Assembly (NCBI GenBank): GCA_030378035.1
Contig: JAUCGI010000036.1
Span: forward strand, 1-33,483
DNA: 33,483 bases
Reading direction: 5' to 3'
Source of the DNA: Desulfobacterales bacterium HSG2
Lineage (GTDB): Bacteria > Desulfobacterota > Desulfobacteria > Desulfobacterales > 4be13
Part shown: positions 25,728-33,483 of the stretch, piece by piece
Layout of the letters: each line of letters opens with the position of its first letter
Numbering within the stretch: position 1 is the stretch's first letter
Translations under genes and position numbers: made by a program
The notes under the pieces: model-generated
The model's database searches: none
Seen by the model: only the letters and a program-made list of their open reading frames with translations
What the model was told of the DNA's origin: nothing

Positions 25728-26084
25728 CTGCTCCCGCGCCTGACAAAATCCCTGTCCTTTTGCAAAGCCCGGGCTGCTCCCGACAGATTGCCAAATTCCC
25801 GAATCTGTCAGTCCGGCAGAATAATCTGACGCAGCCTTTTTGCAAAGTCCCACTGCCATGTCATTCCGGTGGACAACGGATATTTATATTTTTTTTAGGA
25901 GATTATCCTTTGTTCATTGTGGAAAGCAGGCTCTCTGATTCCATTTTGAACCGAATTAATTATAAACGAGCAGGTTATCAAAAACAGATTAAATGTCAAC
26001 TCTTAATTTTTTTAAGCATCGTGTTTTGGGAAGTTATACTCAGATTATCAGACCTGAAACTCCGGCGGGCGTATTTGCGATTTG

Positions 26085-26344
26085 GGGAGTGCCGAAATGA
26101 AGTTTTGGCACTGCCTCAGTCCGCGGCCCTCCTGAAAAAATTTGCTAAAATTCATCTGAGTGTGACCAAAATGAAACATGACCCTGAATTTTTAACGCAG
26201 AGACCGCGGAGAGCCGCGGAGAACGGAAACGGGCAGAGTCCTGTCAGCCCCTCTGCAAAACTTCGCGTTCTCCGCGGTCTCTGCGTTGAAGCTTCAGAAA
26301 ATTCAGAACTGTTTTATTTTGGTTACATTCATTTCAGCACTCCC
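26085..26344. mobile_element. 260 bp nested inverted-repeat element (CGCAGAGACCGCGGAG core)
   Basis: The outer ends GGGAGTGCCGAAATGA and TCATTTCAGCACTCCC pair at 15 of 16 positions. Inside, TGTGACCAAAATGAAACA pairs with TGTTTTATTTTGGTTACA at 16 of 18. At the centre, AACGCAGAGACCGCGGAGA (from 26193) pairs with TCTCCGCGGTCTCTGCGTT (ending at 26288). The element is therefore mostly one long imperfect hairpin. No clear target duplication. Confidence 0.65.
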
Positions 26345-26351
26345 ACAACTT

Positions 26352-26374
26352 GTGCTAAAATTTCATTTTAGCAC
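26352..26374 (-). terminator. Perfect hairpin beyond the lipoprotein stop, possible terminator
   Basis: GTGCTAAAAT-TTC-ATTTTAGCAC is a perfect 10 bp stem located 20 bases past the lipoprotein gene end. The AT-rich arm may stand in for a T run. It also resembles the end of the neighbouring inverted-repeat element, so this may be coincidental. Confidence 0.35.
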
Positions 26375-26393
26375 TCCCTCCGACGCCGGATAT

Positions 26394-26786
26394 CTAATCT
26401 TCCTTAATGGTTCCGGTGTCGTCGATCCAGAATCTTTCGGTTTCATCATTTTCCACATAAAAACTGCCTGACCTGTCAGACTCATCGGAACTGCCCTCTT
26501 CATGGATGGAGATGTAATATTTGCCTTCATCGACATCACTGAAATCCTCACATTGATCTCCGGTCAGATCATGCCATTCCTCCAGCCAAAGTTCCTTTAC
26601 CATGCTGTCATCAGAATCCCGGTGAAGTTCCACACGATATTCACTGTCATCCCCGTTACAGATGCGTATGGCACTATCATCATCATCGACTGAATCACAT
26701 CCTGTAAAAACAGATGAAAGCAACATAAGGATGACCATGGAAATTGCCCATGGAACGGTCGAACTCTTTCCAAAAAACTGTTTCAT
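26394..26786 (-). CDS. Small acidic lipoprotein
   Basis: A 130 aa protein with a lipoprotein signal: charged start MKQFFGKSS, hydrophobic stretch WAISMVILMLLSSVF, and lipobox VFTGC with Cys at about residue 30. The mature part is very rich in Asp, Glu and Ser (DSVDDDDSAIRICNGDDSEY...) with a few aromatic strands (GSFYVENDETERFWIDDTG), suggesting a small beta domain that could bind cations. No family is recognised. The residue after Cys is Asp, which in enterobacteria would favour inner-membrane retention; that rule may not hold here. Ribosome site AAGGAGG lies 7 bases before ATG 26786. Monocistronic. Confidence 0.85.
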   Translation of the reverse strand: MKQFFGKSSTVPWAISMVILMLLSSVFTGCDSVDDDDSAIRICNGDDSEYRVELHRDSDDSMVKELWLEEWHDLTGDQCEDFSDVDEGKYYISIHEEGSSDESDRSGSFYVENDETERFWIDDTGTIKED

Positions 26787-26807
26787 TTCGGACCTCCTTA
26801 TCTATTG

Positions 26808-27000
26808 TAAGGGTTAAGAGTTAAGGGTTAAGAGTTAAGAGTTAAGGGTTAAGGGTTAAGAACCGGCACACTGTCATTCCGGGCGGAAATGCCGGGAATC
26901 GGCAGGATTCCCGGCATTTCCGACCCGGAATCCATTTTTTGTACTCAGGTGTTAAGGTTTAAGTGTTAAGTGTTAAGTGTTAAGTGTTAAGTGATAAGGC
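26808..27000. repeat. Heptamer GTTAAGN arrays around a dispersed palindrome
   Basis: AGGGTTAAGAGTTAAG-type heptamers (26808-26861) and AGTGTTAAGTGTTAAG-type heptamers (26950-26997) flank a 56 bp palindrome at 26876-26931 (ATTCCGGGCGGAAATGCCGG answered by CCGGCATTTCCGACCCGGAA plus T). Both heptamer arrays point the same way, so unlike the hexamer elements they cannot pair with each other. Confidence 0.8.
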
Positions 27001-27203
27001 CGTATGCGGAGGAGATACTTAAAACTTAAAATTTGACTATTTTATCATTGATCATGCAATCGTATCATGTTATTGCATCCTTTAAGTAATTCGGCTAGGC
27101 TTTTTTTTAGTGAAATTTGTCACAGTATCTTTATTATATAAAGATAATTGCTGGCCATAAATCTCAGTTTTAAAACTTTTTTGGCGGCAGCCTGAAAAAA
27201 CGG

Positions 27204-27256
27204 ATTCCGGTTCGGGATCAGAAAATTCTGAATAATTTTCTGATTCTGTCCAGAAT
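27204..27256. repeat. Dispersed palindrome, ATTCCGG...CCAGAAT member
   Basis: ATTCCGGTTCGGGATCAGAA is answered by TTCTGATTCTGTCCAGAAT. This is a more worn member of the 5168 family with another stem interior. The rest of the 27001-27554 gap contains two copies of GTTTTCAAAACTTCCAAAGT (27361-27380 and 27445-27464) and no gene. Confidence 0.65.
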
Positions 27257-27554
27257 GACAAGCCCGGATAGTCTGAGACCAGCCAAACTTTCAGATTCAC
27301 TGAATCTACCATAAACAGAGAGGAAAGTCAATTCGTGTTTTCAAAACGAAAATTTTGAGAGTTTTCAAAACTTCCAAAGTTTGATTATGAAAGCAGTACA
27401 ACCTTCCCGGTTGTGGCCTTCATTCGGCAAATGAGACTTCCGAAGTTTTCAAAACTTCCAAAGTCTGAATTTTTAATTCCTAAATACAGGCACCATTCAT
27501 TCAGCAGTTTATACTCAGCAGTTCTGAAAGTTTTTTGACAGTGCCCTGAGAAAT

Positions 27555-27600
27555 GCAAGAGCAGGAGTTCGGTTCTTTTGAATCTTGTTAGGTCACAATT
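27555..27600 (+). promoter_or_regulatory. Sequence element shared upstream of both phosphate genes (copy 1)
   Basis: GAGTTCGGTTCTTTTGAATC and TTAGGTCACAATT occur 44-90 bases before the Pit start. The same strings in the same order, with a six-base insertion, occur at 29021-29072 upstream of the DUF47 gene. This could be a common regulatory or leader element, or scars of one repeat. It does not match the E. coli Pho box well. Confidence 0.4.
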
Positions 27601-27643
27601 GCCGAACTACTTTTGCGCTCTTTGAAGATGCCTTACATAAGAA

Positions 27644-28870
27644 ATGTCTGCAAACGATTATATCCTGATCATCGGTTATATTTTCGGCTTTTACATGGCC
27701 TGGAACATAGGTGCAAATGATGTTGCCAATTCCATGGCCTCTGCCGTTGGGGCAAAAGCAATTACAATTCGACAGGCGGTCTTTATCGCGGGAATGTTAA
27801 ATGTGGTGGGCGCCATATTTATCGGCTCCCATGTTACAAATACGATCCGCAAAGGGATTGTTTCAACTGAGATTCTCAGCGACCCGCACCTGGCTCTTAT
27901 CGGCGCGTTTTCAGCCCTGCTTGCCGCGGCTCTGTGGGTCTCCTTTGCCACATGGAAATCCCTGCCAGTCTCCACAACCCACTCCATTGTGGGCTCCATG
28001 ATCGGTTTCGGAATCATGGCAGAAGGTTTTTCAGCGATCAACTGGGGAAAACTGGCCGCTGTTGTGATGAGCTGGATCATTTCCCCGGTTTTCAGTCTTG
28101 TCATTGCCTATTGCATGTTCAAACTAATTAGAAAACTGATACTCCACAAAAAGGACACTTATGCCCAGGCCCTCAGGTTATCCCCGTTTTTCATAGGGCT
28201 TGCCTTTTTTGTTGTGGTTTTGTCATTTTTGTTTAAAACTCCCCTGGGCAAAAGCCTGTCAATCGGAACGCCAAGCGCGCTGATCCTTGCTCTGATTCTG
28301 GCATCCCTGCTCGGATTCGCGGGAATGAAAGTGCTGGGGCGATTTGTTAAAAGCGTGAACCTGAACGGCGCGGAAGAGATATTCCGGCGTATCCAGATCG
28401 GAACATCCTGCTATGTGGCTCTTGCCCAGGGTGCAAATGATGTCGCGAATGCCATCGGTCCCCTTGCCGTCATCTATTTTTTGGTCAAAACAGGGAGCGT
28501 CGGGGCCACAGTGCCCGTGCCCGTTTTCCTGCTTCTGTTCGGAGGCGTCGGTATCGCGTGCGGAATCTCCATGGCGGGATACCGGGTGATGAACACCCTG
28601 GGCACAAAAATTACGACGCTGACCAATACCCGCGGGTTTTCAGTCGATTTTGCCGCGGCCACAACAGTGCTTGCGGCTTCAAAACTGGGGCTCCCGGTTT
28701 CCACAACCCATGCCGCGGTGGGCGGCGTCATGGGCGTGGGGCTTGCGCACGGCATCGAAGCTGTCAACTTCAGAATTGTGTTCAGAATTATGATTTACTG
28801 GGTTCTGACAGTACCTGTGGCCGCTCTTACCAGCATGATGATGTTCAAAATCCTTCAACTCTTTTTATAA
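27644..28870 (+). CDS. pit: Inorganic phosphate transporter, PiT family
   Basis: A 408 aa membrane protein with about ten hydrophobic segments. The inverted-repeat signature of PiT carriers is clear in both halves: N-terminal GANDVANSMASAVGAKAIT with SLPVSTTHSIVGSMIGFG, and C-terminal QGANDVANAIGPLAVIYF with GLPVSTTHAAVGGVMGVG. A loop of charged residues (KLIRKLILHKKDTYAQALRL) separates the halves. It imports phosphate (as metal-phosphate) with a proton or sodium ion across the inner membrane. The next gene encodes a DUF47 protein, the usual partner of Pit. ATG 27644 begins directly at MSANDYILIIGYIFGFYMAWNIGAND. The ribosome site is weak. A strong terminator follows, so the partner has its own leader. 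Confidence 0.95.
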   Translation: MSANDYILIIGYIFGFYMAWNIGANDVANSMASAVGAKAITIRQAVFIAGMLNVVGAIFIGSHVTNTIRKGIVSTEILSDPHLALIGAFSALLAAALWVSFATWKSLPVSTTHSIVGSMIGFGIMAEGFSAINWGKLAAVVMSWIISPVFSLVIAYCMFKLIRKLILHKKDTYAQALRLSPFFIGLAFFVVVLSFLFKTPLGKSLSIGTPSALILALILASLLGFAGMKVLGRFVKSVNLNGAEEIFRRIQIGTSCYVALAQGANDVANAIGPLAVIYFLVKTGSVGATVPVPVFLLLFGGVGIACGISMAGYRVMNTLGTKITTLTNTRGFSVDFAAATTVLAASKLGLPVSTTHAAVGGVMGVGLAHGIEAVNFRIVFRIMIYWVLTVPVAALTSMMMFKILQLFL

Positions 28871-28874
28871 ACAT

Positions 28875-28948
28875 CCATGAAAGAATCTCATTTACGGAAA
28901 AACCAGGTTTTTTCAAAAAACCTGGTTTTTCGGAGTCTCTTTTCATGG
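28875..28948 (+). terminator. Strong extended hairpin terminator after pit
   Basis: GAAAAACCAGGTTTTTT pairs with AAAAAACCTGGTTTTTC across a single base. The stem extends outward through CTC/GAG to CCATGAAAGA at 28875 and TCTTTTCATGG ending at 28948. The near-perfect symmetry means it could work in either direction. Confidence 0.8.
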
Positions 28949-29020
28949 TAAGGATATGTGACTGAATAACTTTCCCATTTTTCCTTAATCTTAATTTTGC
29001 TCTTAACCTTGCGTTTGATT

Positions 29021-29072
29021 GAAGAGCAAGAGTTCGGTTCTTCTGAAATGGGAATCTTATTAGGTCACAATT
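29021..29072 (+). promoter_or_regulatory. Sequence element shared upstream of both phosphate genes (copy 2)
   Basis: GAGCAAGAGTTCGGTTCTTC and TTATTAGGTCACAATT repeat the element at 27555-27600. Here it is preceded by TTGCTCTT (28997-29004), which can pair with AAGAGCAA (29022-29029). It lies about 380 bases before the DUF47 start. Confidence 0.4.
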
Positions 29073-29164
29073 ACTAAAAAAGGAGCTATATAAATAGTTC
29101 TTGATTTTTTATTCATTATTGTCTACAATTATCCATTACGAGTAAGATTTATAAAATAACTGTC

Positions 29165-29354
29165 GGGTCTCTTCATCCAACCAAAAGGATGATCCTGAGT
29201 CCCAAGTAGCAGCCCAGCCATGCAGTAGTTTTGCTTAAACAGCGGGGTTGCCGTGGATGAATGGATTCAGGAAGTCGGGGGCAATGGCAGCATAACCAAA
29301 TACGATACCGTCGGTTCGACGGGATTTTAAGCCTGTGGAGAGGAAATGAGACCC
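29165..29354 (+). ncRNA. Possible structured leader RNA upstream of the DUF47 gene
   Basis: The 580 bp gap between pit and the DUF47 gene contains a non-repetitive block of mixed base composition. GGGTCTC (29165-29171) can pair with GAGACCC (29348-29354). Inside it GGTTGCC (29246-29252) can pair with GGCAA(T) (29280-29285), and CCGTCG-GTT-CGACGG (29308-29322) is a perfect small hairpin. I match it to no known riboswitch. A decayed coding sequence is an alternative. Low certainty. Confidence 0.3.
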
Positions 29355-29451
29355 AAGCAGTTAACTCGGGCACACTCTGTGAAACAGGAATTTTTCATCG
29401 CTCGCACCAAAATCAGGTAAGAGTGAGTAAGAAGAAAGGAACAGAATAACA

Positions 29452-30120
29452 ATGCGTATCCCATTTCTTTCACTATTTATAACCTCCCCCTTTGCCGGCC
29501 TCCAGGAACATGCTGAAAAGGTCAGAGAATGTGCATGGGCGTTTCAGCAGGCCATAGAGTGCCACGCTTCGGAAAAGTGCAAAACATTTGAACAAATCAG
29601 GCAACAGGTGATCCAGTTGGAAAACGAGGCGGACGCGATCAAACGGCGCATACGCGGGCACATTCCCATGGGAACGCTGATGCCTGTGGACAAGTTTCAG
29701 TTGTTCATGTATCTGAAAGAGCAGGACGGAGTTTTGGACTCGGTGGAGGATGCCCTGAACTGGATTTCTTACAGGCCCAAACCGGGGATCCCCCCGGAAC
29801 TCGAAAAGGATTTTTTCCTTCTCGTTGATTCAACCATCGAGCCCATAGAGGAATTGGCCAGAATGGTGGCCGAAGCAAGAAAATACTTCAAAACCTTCTC
29901 GGACAAACAGCGGATCGTGATCAAAAGCATCATCAACAACCTGCGCCAGAAGGAGCACGAAGCGGACAAAGCGGAAGGTATCATCAAACAGAAAGTCTTT
30001 AACATGGATGCGGAACCGATTACCGTGTTTCATATCGTCAGACTGGCTGAAATCATAGGCGCCATCGCGGATCACGCCGAGAATGCCGGAGATATGATGC
30101 GGGCAATGATTTCAAGATAG
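29452..30120 (+). CDS. DUF47 family (PhoU-like) protein, Pit accessory
   Basis: A 222 aa all-helical protein of the TIGR00153/DUF47 group, the usual length. Typical blocks: FAGLQEHAEKVRECAWAFQQA, LENEADAIKRRIRGHIP with LMPVDKFQLFMYLKEQDGVLDSVEDALNWISYRP, the second metal-binding-type E-x-x-x-D repeat RQKEHEADKAEGIIKQKVF, and the C-terminal LAEIIGAIADHAENAGDMMRAMI. These proteins bind metal ions through E/D-x-x-x-D motifs on PhoU-like three-helix bundles and are thought to control Pit activity. The start has AAAGGAAC a few bases upstream. It sits 580 bp after pit with its own leader. Confidence 0.92.
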   Translation: MRIPFLSLFITSPFAGLQEHAEKVRECAWAFQQAIECHASEKCKTFEQIRQQVIQLENEADAIKRRIRGHIPMGTLMPVDKFQLFMYLKEQDGVLDSVEDALNWISYRPKPGIPPELEKDFFLLVDSTIEPIEELARMVAEARKYFKTFSDKQRIVIKSIINNLRQKEHEADKAEGIIKQKVFNMDAEPITVFHIVRLAEIIGAIADHAENAGDMMRAMISR

Positions 30121-30211
30121 CGTTCCGACCCGGGCCGATTCCCGAACTTGAAACCACCTCCTCAGACATTCGGAACCGTGCCCCTGATTCGTTCAGAAGA
30201 GAACATCCATA

Positions 30212-33046
30212 ATGATGATACGAAAAATCATTCCCTTCCTGTTTCTTTTGCTGGTAACCGAAAACCCGGCCTGCGCGGAAGAAACACTGGTAATCGTTTT
30301 CGCCAAAGGACGTCCGCCGTTTGCCATGCTCAGTTCCCAGGGGAATCCTGCCGGCCTCTTCATTGACTTTTGGCGGCTCTGGGCAGAAAAGACCGGTCAG
30401 AAGATCGAATTCCGCGTCACAGAAGACCGGGAATCCGCGTTAACCGATATCAAGAAGGGCAATGCGGACATCCATTCAGGTCTGTTCCGAAACAGAGAAC
30501 GGACGGCTCACATGGACTTTTCCCGGCCTTTCCACGAAATCGGATCCGCTCTTTTCTGCCCCGCGAACCAGGAAGACGTTTCCGGGGATTATGATTTTGC
30601 AGGTCAGAAAATAGGAGCGATTCACCGCGGATATCATAAGGGGTATCTGCGTGAACATTTCCCGGAGGCGGAAGTGGTCGCATTCAAAGATACGGAATCG
30701 ATGATTACCGCGGCGGTCAGCGGACAGATCGCCGCTTTTGCGGCTGAATCGCCTGTCACACAGTCGATCTTAAACCTCATGGGCAGGTCAGGCGACATCA
30801 GACGCCACCCCGCGCCGCTTTTCAGCAAAAAAATATTCGCTTCGGTCCGCAAAGGCAACAAAGACCTGTTGAGCAAAGTCGATGCGGGACTGGCCGAGAT
30901 CACCAATGAAGAGCGGGTTGCCATTGAAAGCCGTTGGATTGCCGACCCCCGCTATTACAAATCCCGCAACCGGGAGATGCAACCCGGACACAGGATTGAC
31001 ATTGCACACATCCGGGACCTGGTTTTTCAGCCGGGCAGCGCCGTGCTCATTATCTTTGCTCTGATTTTCCTCTGGAATATGCATATCCGACGACAGAAAG
31101 AATGTTTCCGGTGTCTGACTGAGCATGGAGCAGACATCACCCAGGCGTTTGCGGAAAACGGAACCATTGTTTATCAGAGCCTCTCCCATACCGCCATTTT
31201 AGGCTATGACCACAATGAGTTAATGGGAAAAACCGCGTTTGACCTCTTTCACAAAGAAGATATGGCTCAGTGGGAAAAGCTGTCCGCATCCCTTTTACGC
31301 GGGGAAGGCGTGCAGTCCTTTGTTCACCGGATCCGCCATAAGGAGGGACATTACCGACATTTTGAATCCAAATGCATCAATCTGCTCAGTAACAAGGCAT
31401 TGAAAGCCATTGTCATCAATGCTTATGACATTACTGAACGAAGACTTGTCGAGGAGGAACTGAAAAGGGCGAAAGAATCGGCCGAATCCGCGAATAAAGC
31501 CAAGAGCGAATTCCTGGCCAGAATGAGCCATGAGATCAGAACCCCCATGAATGCCATCACATGCCTGACCGATCTCACTTTGCAGACAGAACTGGATACC
31601 GGGCAGAGGGAGAACTTGCAGGCAGTTAAAGAATCGTCCAGGCATTTGCTGGAGATAATTGATGATATTCTTGATTTCTCCAAAACAGAGGCCGGAAAGC
31701 TGGTCCTTGAGCCTGCTGATTTTGATCTGAACGGCATGCTGGGCAGGATGATGCATATCTTCCTGTCCCGGGCCCGGGAAAAGGGAATTGATCTGTTTCT
31801 GGATAAAGCGGACGATGTTCCCGAATTTGTCAAAGGCGATCCCGTGAGACTCCGGCAAATACTGGTCAACCTGTTGAGCAACGCGTTCAAGTTTACGGAA
31901 AAAGGCGGAATCAGGGTCGGGGTGGAATGCGGGATGCGGGATGCGGAAAACAGAAACAAGATTCCCCTGCTCTTCTCGGTAAGGGACACCGGCATCGGCA
32001 TTCCTTCGGATAAACAGAATAAAATTTTCGAAGGCTTCACCCAGGCCGAAAGTTCCACCATTAGAAGATACGGCGGTTCCGGTCTGGGACTGGCTATCTG
32101 CAAACGGCTGGCGGAACTTATGGGCGGTTCGGTTCAGGTCGAAAGTGAGGAAGGGAACGGCAGCACATTTCTCTTCTCAGCCATATTCGAGCCGGGTGAC
32201 GAGGAAAAGGCCCGGGCCGAAGATCAGGCGGAATTGCCCGGAGCGCCGGAGCACCGCACAATATCCCTGAACATCCTTCTGGCCGAGGATAATCTGACGA
32301 ACGCCGATATTACCACCCAGATTCTGGAAGAACTGGGGCATGTCATCATCACTGTGACGAACGGAAAACAGGTTCTCAGCATGCTTTCCCAAAAGCATTT
32401 TGATCTCGTGCTCATGGATATTGAAATGCCTGAGATGGACGGTCTGGAGGCGACCCGGCGGATTCGCGGCGGCGAAGCAGGCGAAAAGAACCGGCGCATA
32501 CCTGTCATTGCCATAAGCGCGCACGCGCTGACCGAGTTCAGGAAGAAATGCAGACTCGCGGGGATGAATGATTTTATCGCCAAACCGATAGGCTTTTCCG
32601 AGTTGAGCGGGGTCATTAAGAAGAACATTTCGGACAGCACAGCAGGCAAAATCCCCTCTTTGCAGAAAGGTGAGATGAAGCCTTTGTCGGCGGAGAATAA
32701 AACGGGTTCATCCGGTGAGCGGTTCCTTCTGAATAAAAAAGACGCGTTATGTCGCTTTGGCGGCAGGGAGCACCTTCTTAACAGAGCGTATTCCTTTTTT
32801 GCCAAAGGGATACCTGAAATGACAGAGAAACTCCGGCACACCATAACTGACAATAATATGGAAAGCATTGCTTTACAGGCGCATTCCGTCAAAGGCACCT
32901 GCGCGACAATAGGAGCAGAGTCATCCCGGGATATCGCTTTTCAACTGGAAATGGCCGCAAAAGAGGAGAAATCGGAGCAGATCAGACCGCTTTTTGAACA
33001 GCTTGAAAAAGAATTGGAAAAAGTTCTTGAGCTAATCGAGAATTAA
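30212..33046 (+). CDS. Hybrid sensor histidine kinase (SBP-TM-PAS-HisKA-HATPase-REC-Hpt)
   Basis: A 944 aa BarA/EvgS-type phosphorelay protein. Domain order: signal peptide (about 1-20, [17 protein letters not shown]); a periplasmic family 3 solute-binding domain (about 25-245, [19 protein letters not shown]...[15 protein letters not shown]), so a small-molecule ligand is likely; a membrane segment (about 273-292); a PAS domain (about 300-405); HisKA with phospho-acceptor His at about residue 440 ([12 protein letters not shown]); HATPase_c with N box [22 protein letters not shown] and GGSGLGLAI; a receiver with acceptor Asp near 736 ([19 protein letters not shown]); and a C-terminal Hpt domain with His near 891 ([14 protein letters not shown]). 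All relay residues are present. No response regulator is adjacent, so the output partner is elsewhere. The start is ATG 30212, with ATG 30215 equally possible. Confidence 0.94.
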   Translation: MMIRKIIPFLFLLLVTENPACAEETLVIVFAKGRPPFAMLSSQGNPAGLFIDFWRLWAEKTGQKIEFRVTEDRESALTDIKKGNADIHSGLFRNRERTAHMDFSRPFHEIGSALFCPANQEDVSGDYDFAGQKIGAIHRGYHKGYLREHFPEAEVVAFKDTESMITAAVSGQIAAFAAESPVTQSILNLMGRSGDIRRHPAPLFSKKIFASVRKGNKDLLSKVDAGLAEITNEERVAIESRWIADPRYYKSRNREMQPGHRIDIAHIRDLVFQPGSAVLIIFALIFLWNMHIRRQKECFRCLTEHGADITQAFAENGTIVYQSLSHTAILGYDHNELMGKTAFDLFHKEDMAQWEKLSASLLRGEGVQSFVHRIRHKEGHYRHFESKCINLLSNKALKAIVINAYDITERRLVEEELKRAKESAESANKAKSEFLARMSHEIRTPMNAITCLTDLTLQTELDTGQRENLQAVKESSRHLLEIIDDILDFSKTEAGKLVLEPADFDLNGMLGRMMHIFLSRAREKGIDLFLDKADDVPEFVKGDPVRLRQILVNLLSNAFKFTEKGGIRVGVECGMRDAENRNKIPLLFSVRDTGIGIPSDKQNKIFEGFTQAESSTIRRYGGSGLGLAICKRLAELMGGSVQVESEEGNGSTFLFSAIFEPGDEEKARAEDQAELPGAPEHRTISLNILLAEDNLTNADITTQILEELGHVIITVTNGKQVLSMLSQKHFDLVLMDIEMPEMDGLEATRRIRGGEAGEKNRRIPVIAISAHALTEFRKKCRLAGMNDFIAKPIGFSELSGVIKKNISDSTAGKIPSLQKGEMKPLSAENKTGSSGERFLLNKKDALCRFGGREHLLNRAYSFFAKGIPEMTEKLRHTITDNNMESIALQAHSVKGTCATIGAESSRDIAFQLEMAAKEEKSEQIRPLFEQLEKELEKVLELIEN

Positions 33047-33100
33047 TATCAGCCCTCTCTGCAAATTAACAAGCGACTGCTTTTGTGGGCGCGGCTTAAA

Positions 33101-33480
33101 CTACGAAATACACGAAAGCTGGCAATTTCTTTCGTGTCTTTCGTGGTCTGTAACTCTGTTCCGGCACGCCAGATTAACCACGAAAGACACGAAAGCTGGC
33201 AATTTCTTTCGTGTCTTTCGTGGTCTGCAACTGTGTTCCGGCACGCCAGATTAACCACGAAATACACGAAAGCTGACAATTTCTTTCGTGGTCTGCAACT
33301 GTGTTCCGGCACGCCAGATTAACCACGAAAGACACGAAAGACACGAAAGCAGGCAATTTTTTTTCGTGTATTTCGTGTATTTCGTGGTTAGTTTCCCGGG
33401 GTGATGAAGAACTATGTTCCGGCGGCTTAACCACGAAAGACACGAAAGCAGGTAATTTTCTTTCGTGTATTTCGTGGTTA
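33101..33480. repeat. Tandem hairpin array of CACGAAAGACACGAAAG type, continues past the window
   Basis: Five hairpins (about 33101-33148, 33178-33223, 33254-33292, 33321-33389 and 33429-33480) each pair CCACGAAAGACACGAAAG with CTTTCGTGTCTTTCGTGG around a loop like CTGGCAATTT. Most are separated by a constant spacer GCAACTGTGTTCCGGCACGC. Arm length varies in 9 bp steps (ACACGAAAG), so the arms are themselves repeats. Only repeat translations are found; no gene. Confidence 0.88.
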
Positions 33481-33483
33481 GTT

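Noticed and set aside
25667-26371. 234 aa plus-strand open frame
   Set aside because: It crosses a 40 bp tandem repeat and the nested inverted-repeat element and ends in typical repeat translation (LTQRPRRAAENGNG...LRVLRGLCVEASE). No ribosome site or family.
27082-27312. 76 aa minus-strand frame
   Set aside because: It runs through the dispersed palindrome at 27204 and an AT-rich stretch, with no ribosome site and no recognisable protein features.
29290-29400. Resemblance to the tmRNA 5' part (GGTTCGACGGGATTT and ACCCAAG)
   Set aside because: The flanking tRNA-like acceptor pieces and the 3' T-arm with CCA are not present, and the GGTTCGACGG string is explained by a small perfect hairpin.
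33101-33480. CRISPR array at the right end
   Set aside because: Spacers between the hairpins are the same sequence each time, and the repeats have variable arm lengths.

Overview
The window reads as chromosomal DNA of a free-living, motile Gram-negative bacterium with a repeat-rich genome of moderate GC. The support is a chemoreceptor, a secreted lipoprotein, a hybrid sensor kinase with a periplasmic solute-binding domain, RNase D, a Pit/DUF47 phosphate pair and a DUF444-SpoVR-PrkA stress cluster. The long PrkA form, the Rpn-family fragments and the dense intergenic hairpins suggest a Desulfobacterota (Desulfonema-like) sulfate reducer. That placement is inference from gene style, not proof.

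Layout. (1) 1-2093: an array of five C-terminal fragments of Rpn-family PD-(D/E)XK nucleases plus one dead remnant, in two alternating subtypes. Each living copy keeps an identical strong Shine-Dalgarno and ATG that would yield a 66-70 aa protein. (2) 2133-2519: decayed stubs of a HigA-like antitoxin and a retropepsin-like protein. (3) 2529-4209: an overlapping pair, an SMC/RecF-like ATPase and a TOPRIM-like protein, a good candidate for a two-gene defence system. (4) 4325-4987: a cytidylate-kinase-like protein. (5) 5509-12289: DUF444 (YeaH/YhbH), SpoVR and PrkA on one strand, the last separated by a 1.2 kb composite hairpin array. (6) 12949-25626, all minus strand: DUF4143 ATPase, methyl-accepting chemotaxis protein, membrane metallophosphoesterase, an unrecognised 768 aa membrane coiled-coil protein, alpha/beta hydrolase, RNase D and a Sel1-repeat protein. 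(7) 26394-26786: a small acidic lipoprotein. (8) 27644-30120: Pit phosphate transporter and DUF47/PhoU-like partner. (9) 30212-33046: a BarA/EvgS-type hybrid histidine kinase. (10) 33101 to the end: a hairpin repeat array that runs out of the window.

The intergenic DNA is as distinctive as the genes. At least two MITE-like families can be defined from sequence alone. One has termini CTGATTA...TTATAATCAG, and two of its members have exact 8 bp target duplications. The other is a 273 bp element with 16 bp perfect terminal repeats and a 10 bp flanking duplication. Members of both carry hexanucleotide-periodic hairpin arms. A third dispersed palindrome family (ATTCCGGG...CCCGGAAT) keeps its ends while its stem interior changes in a compensated way. 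No rRNA, tRNA or CRISPR was recognised.

Most interesting items: the array of apparently orphan Rpn small-protein genes (antitoxin-only amplification), the ATPase-TOPRIM pair beside it, and the composite array inside the SpoVR-PrkA cluster.
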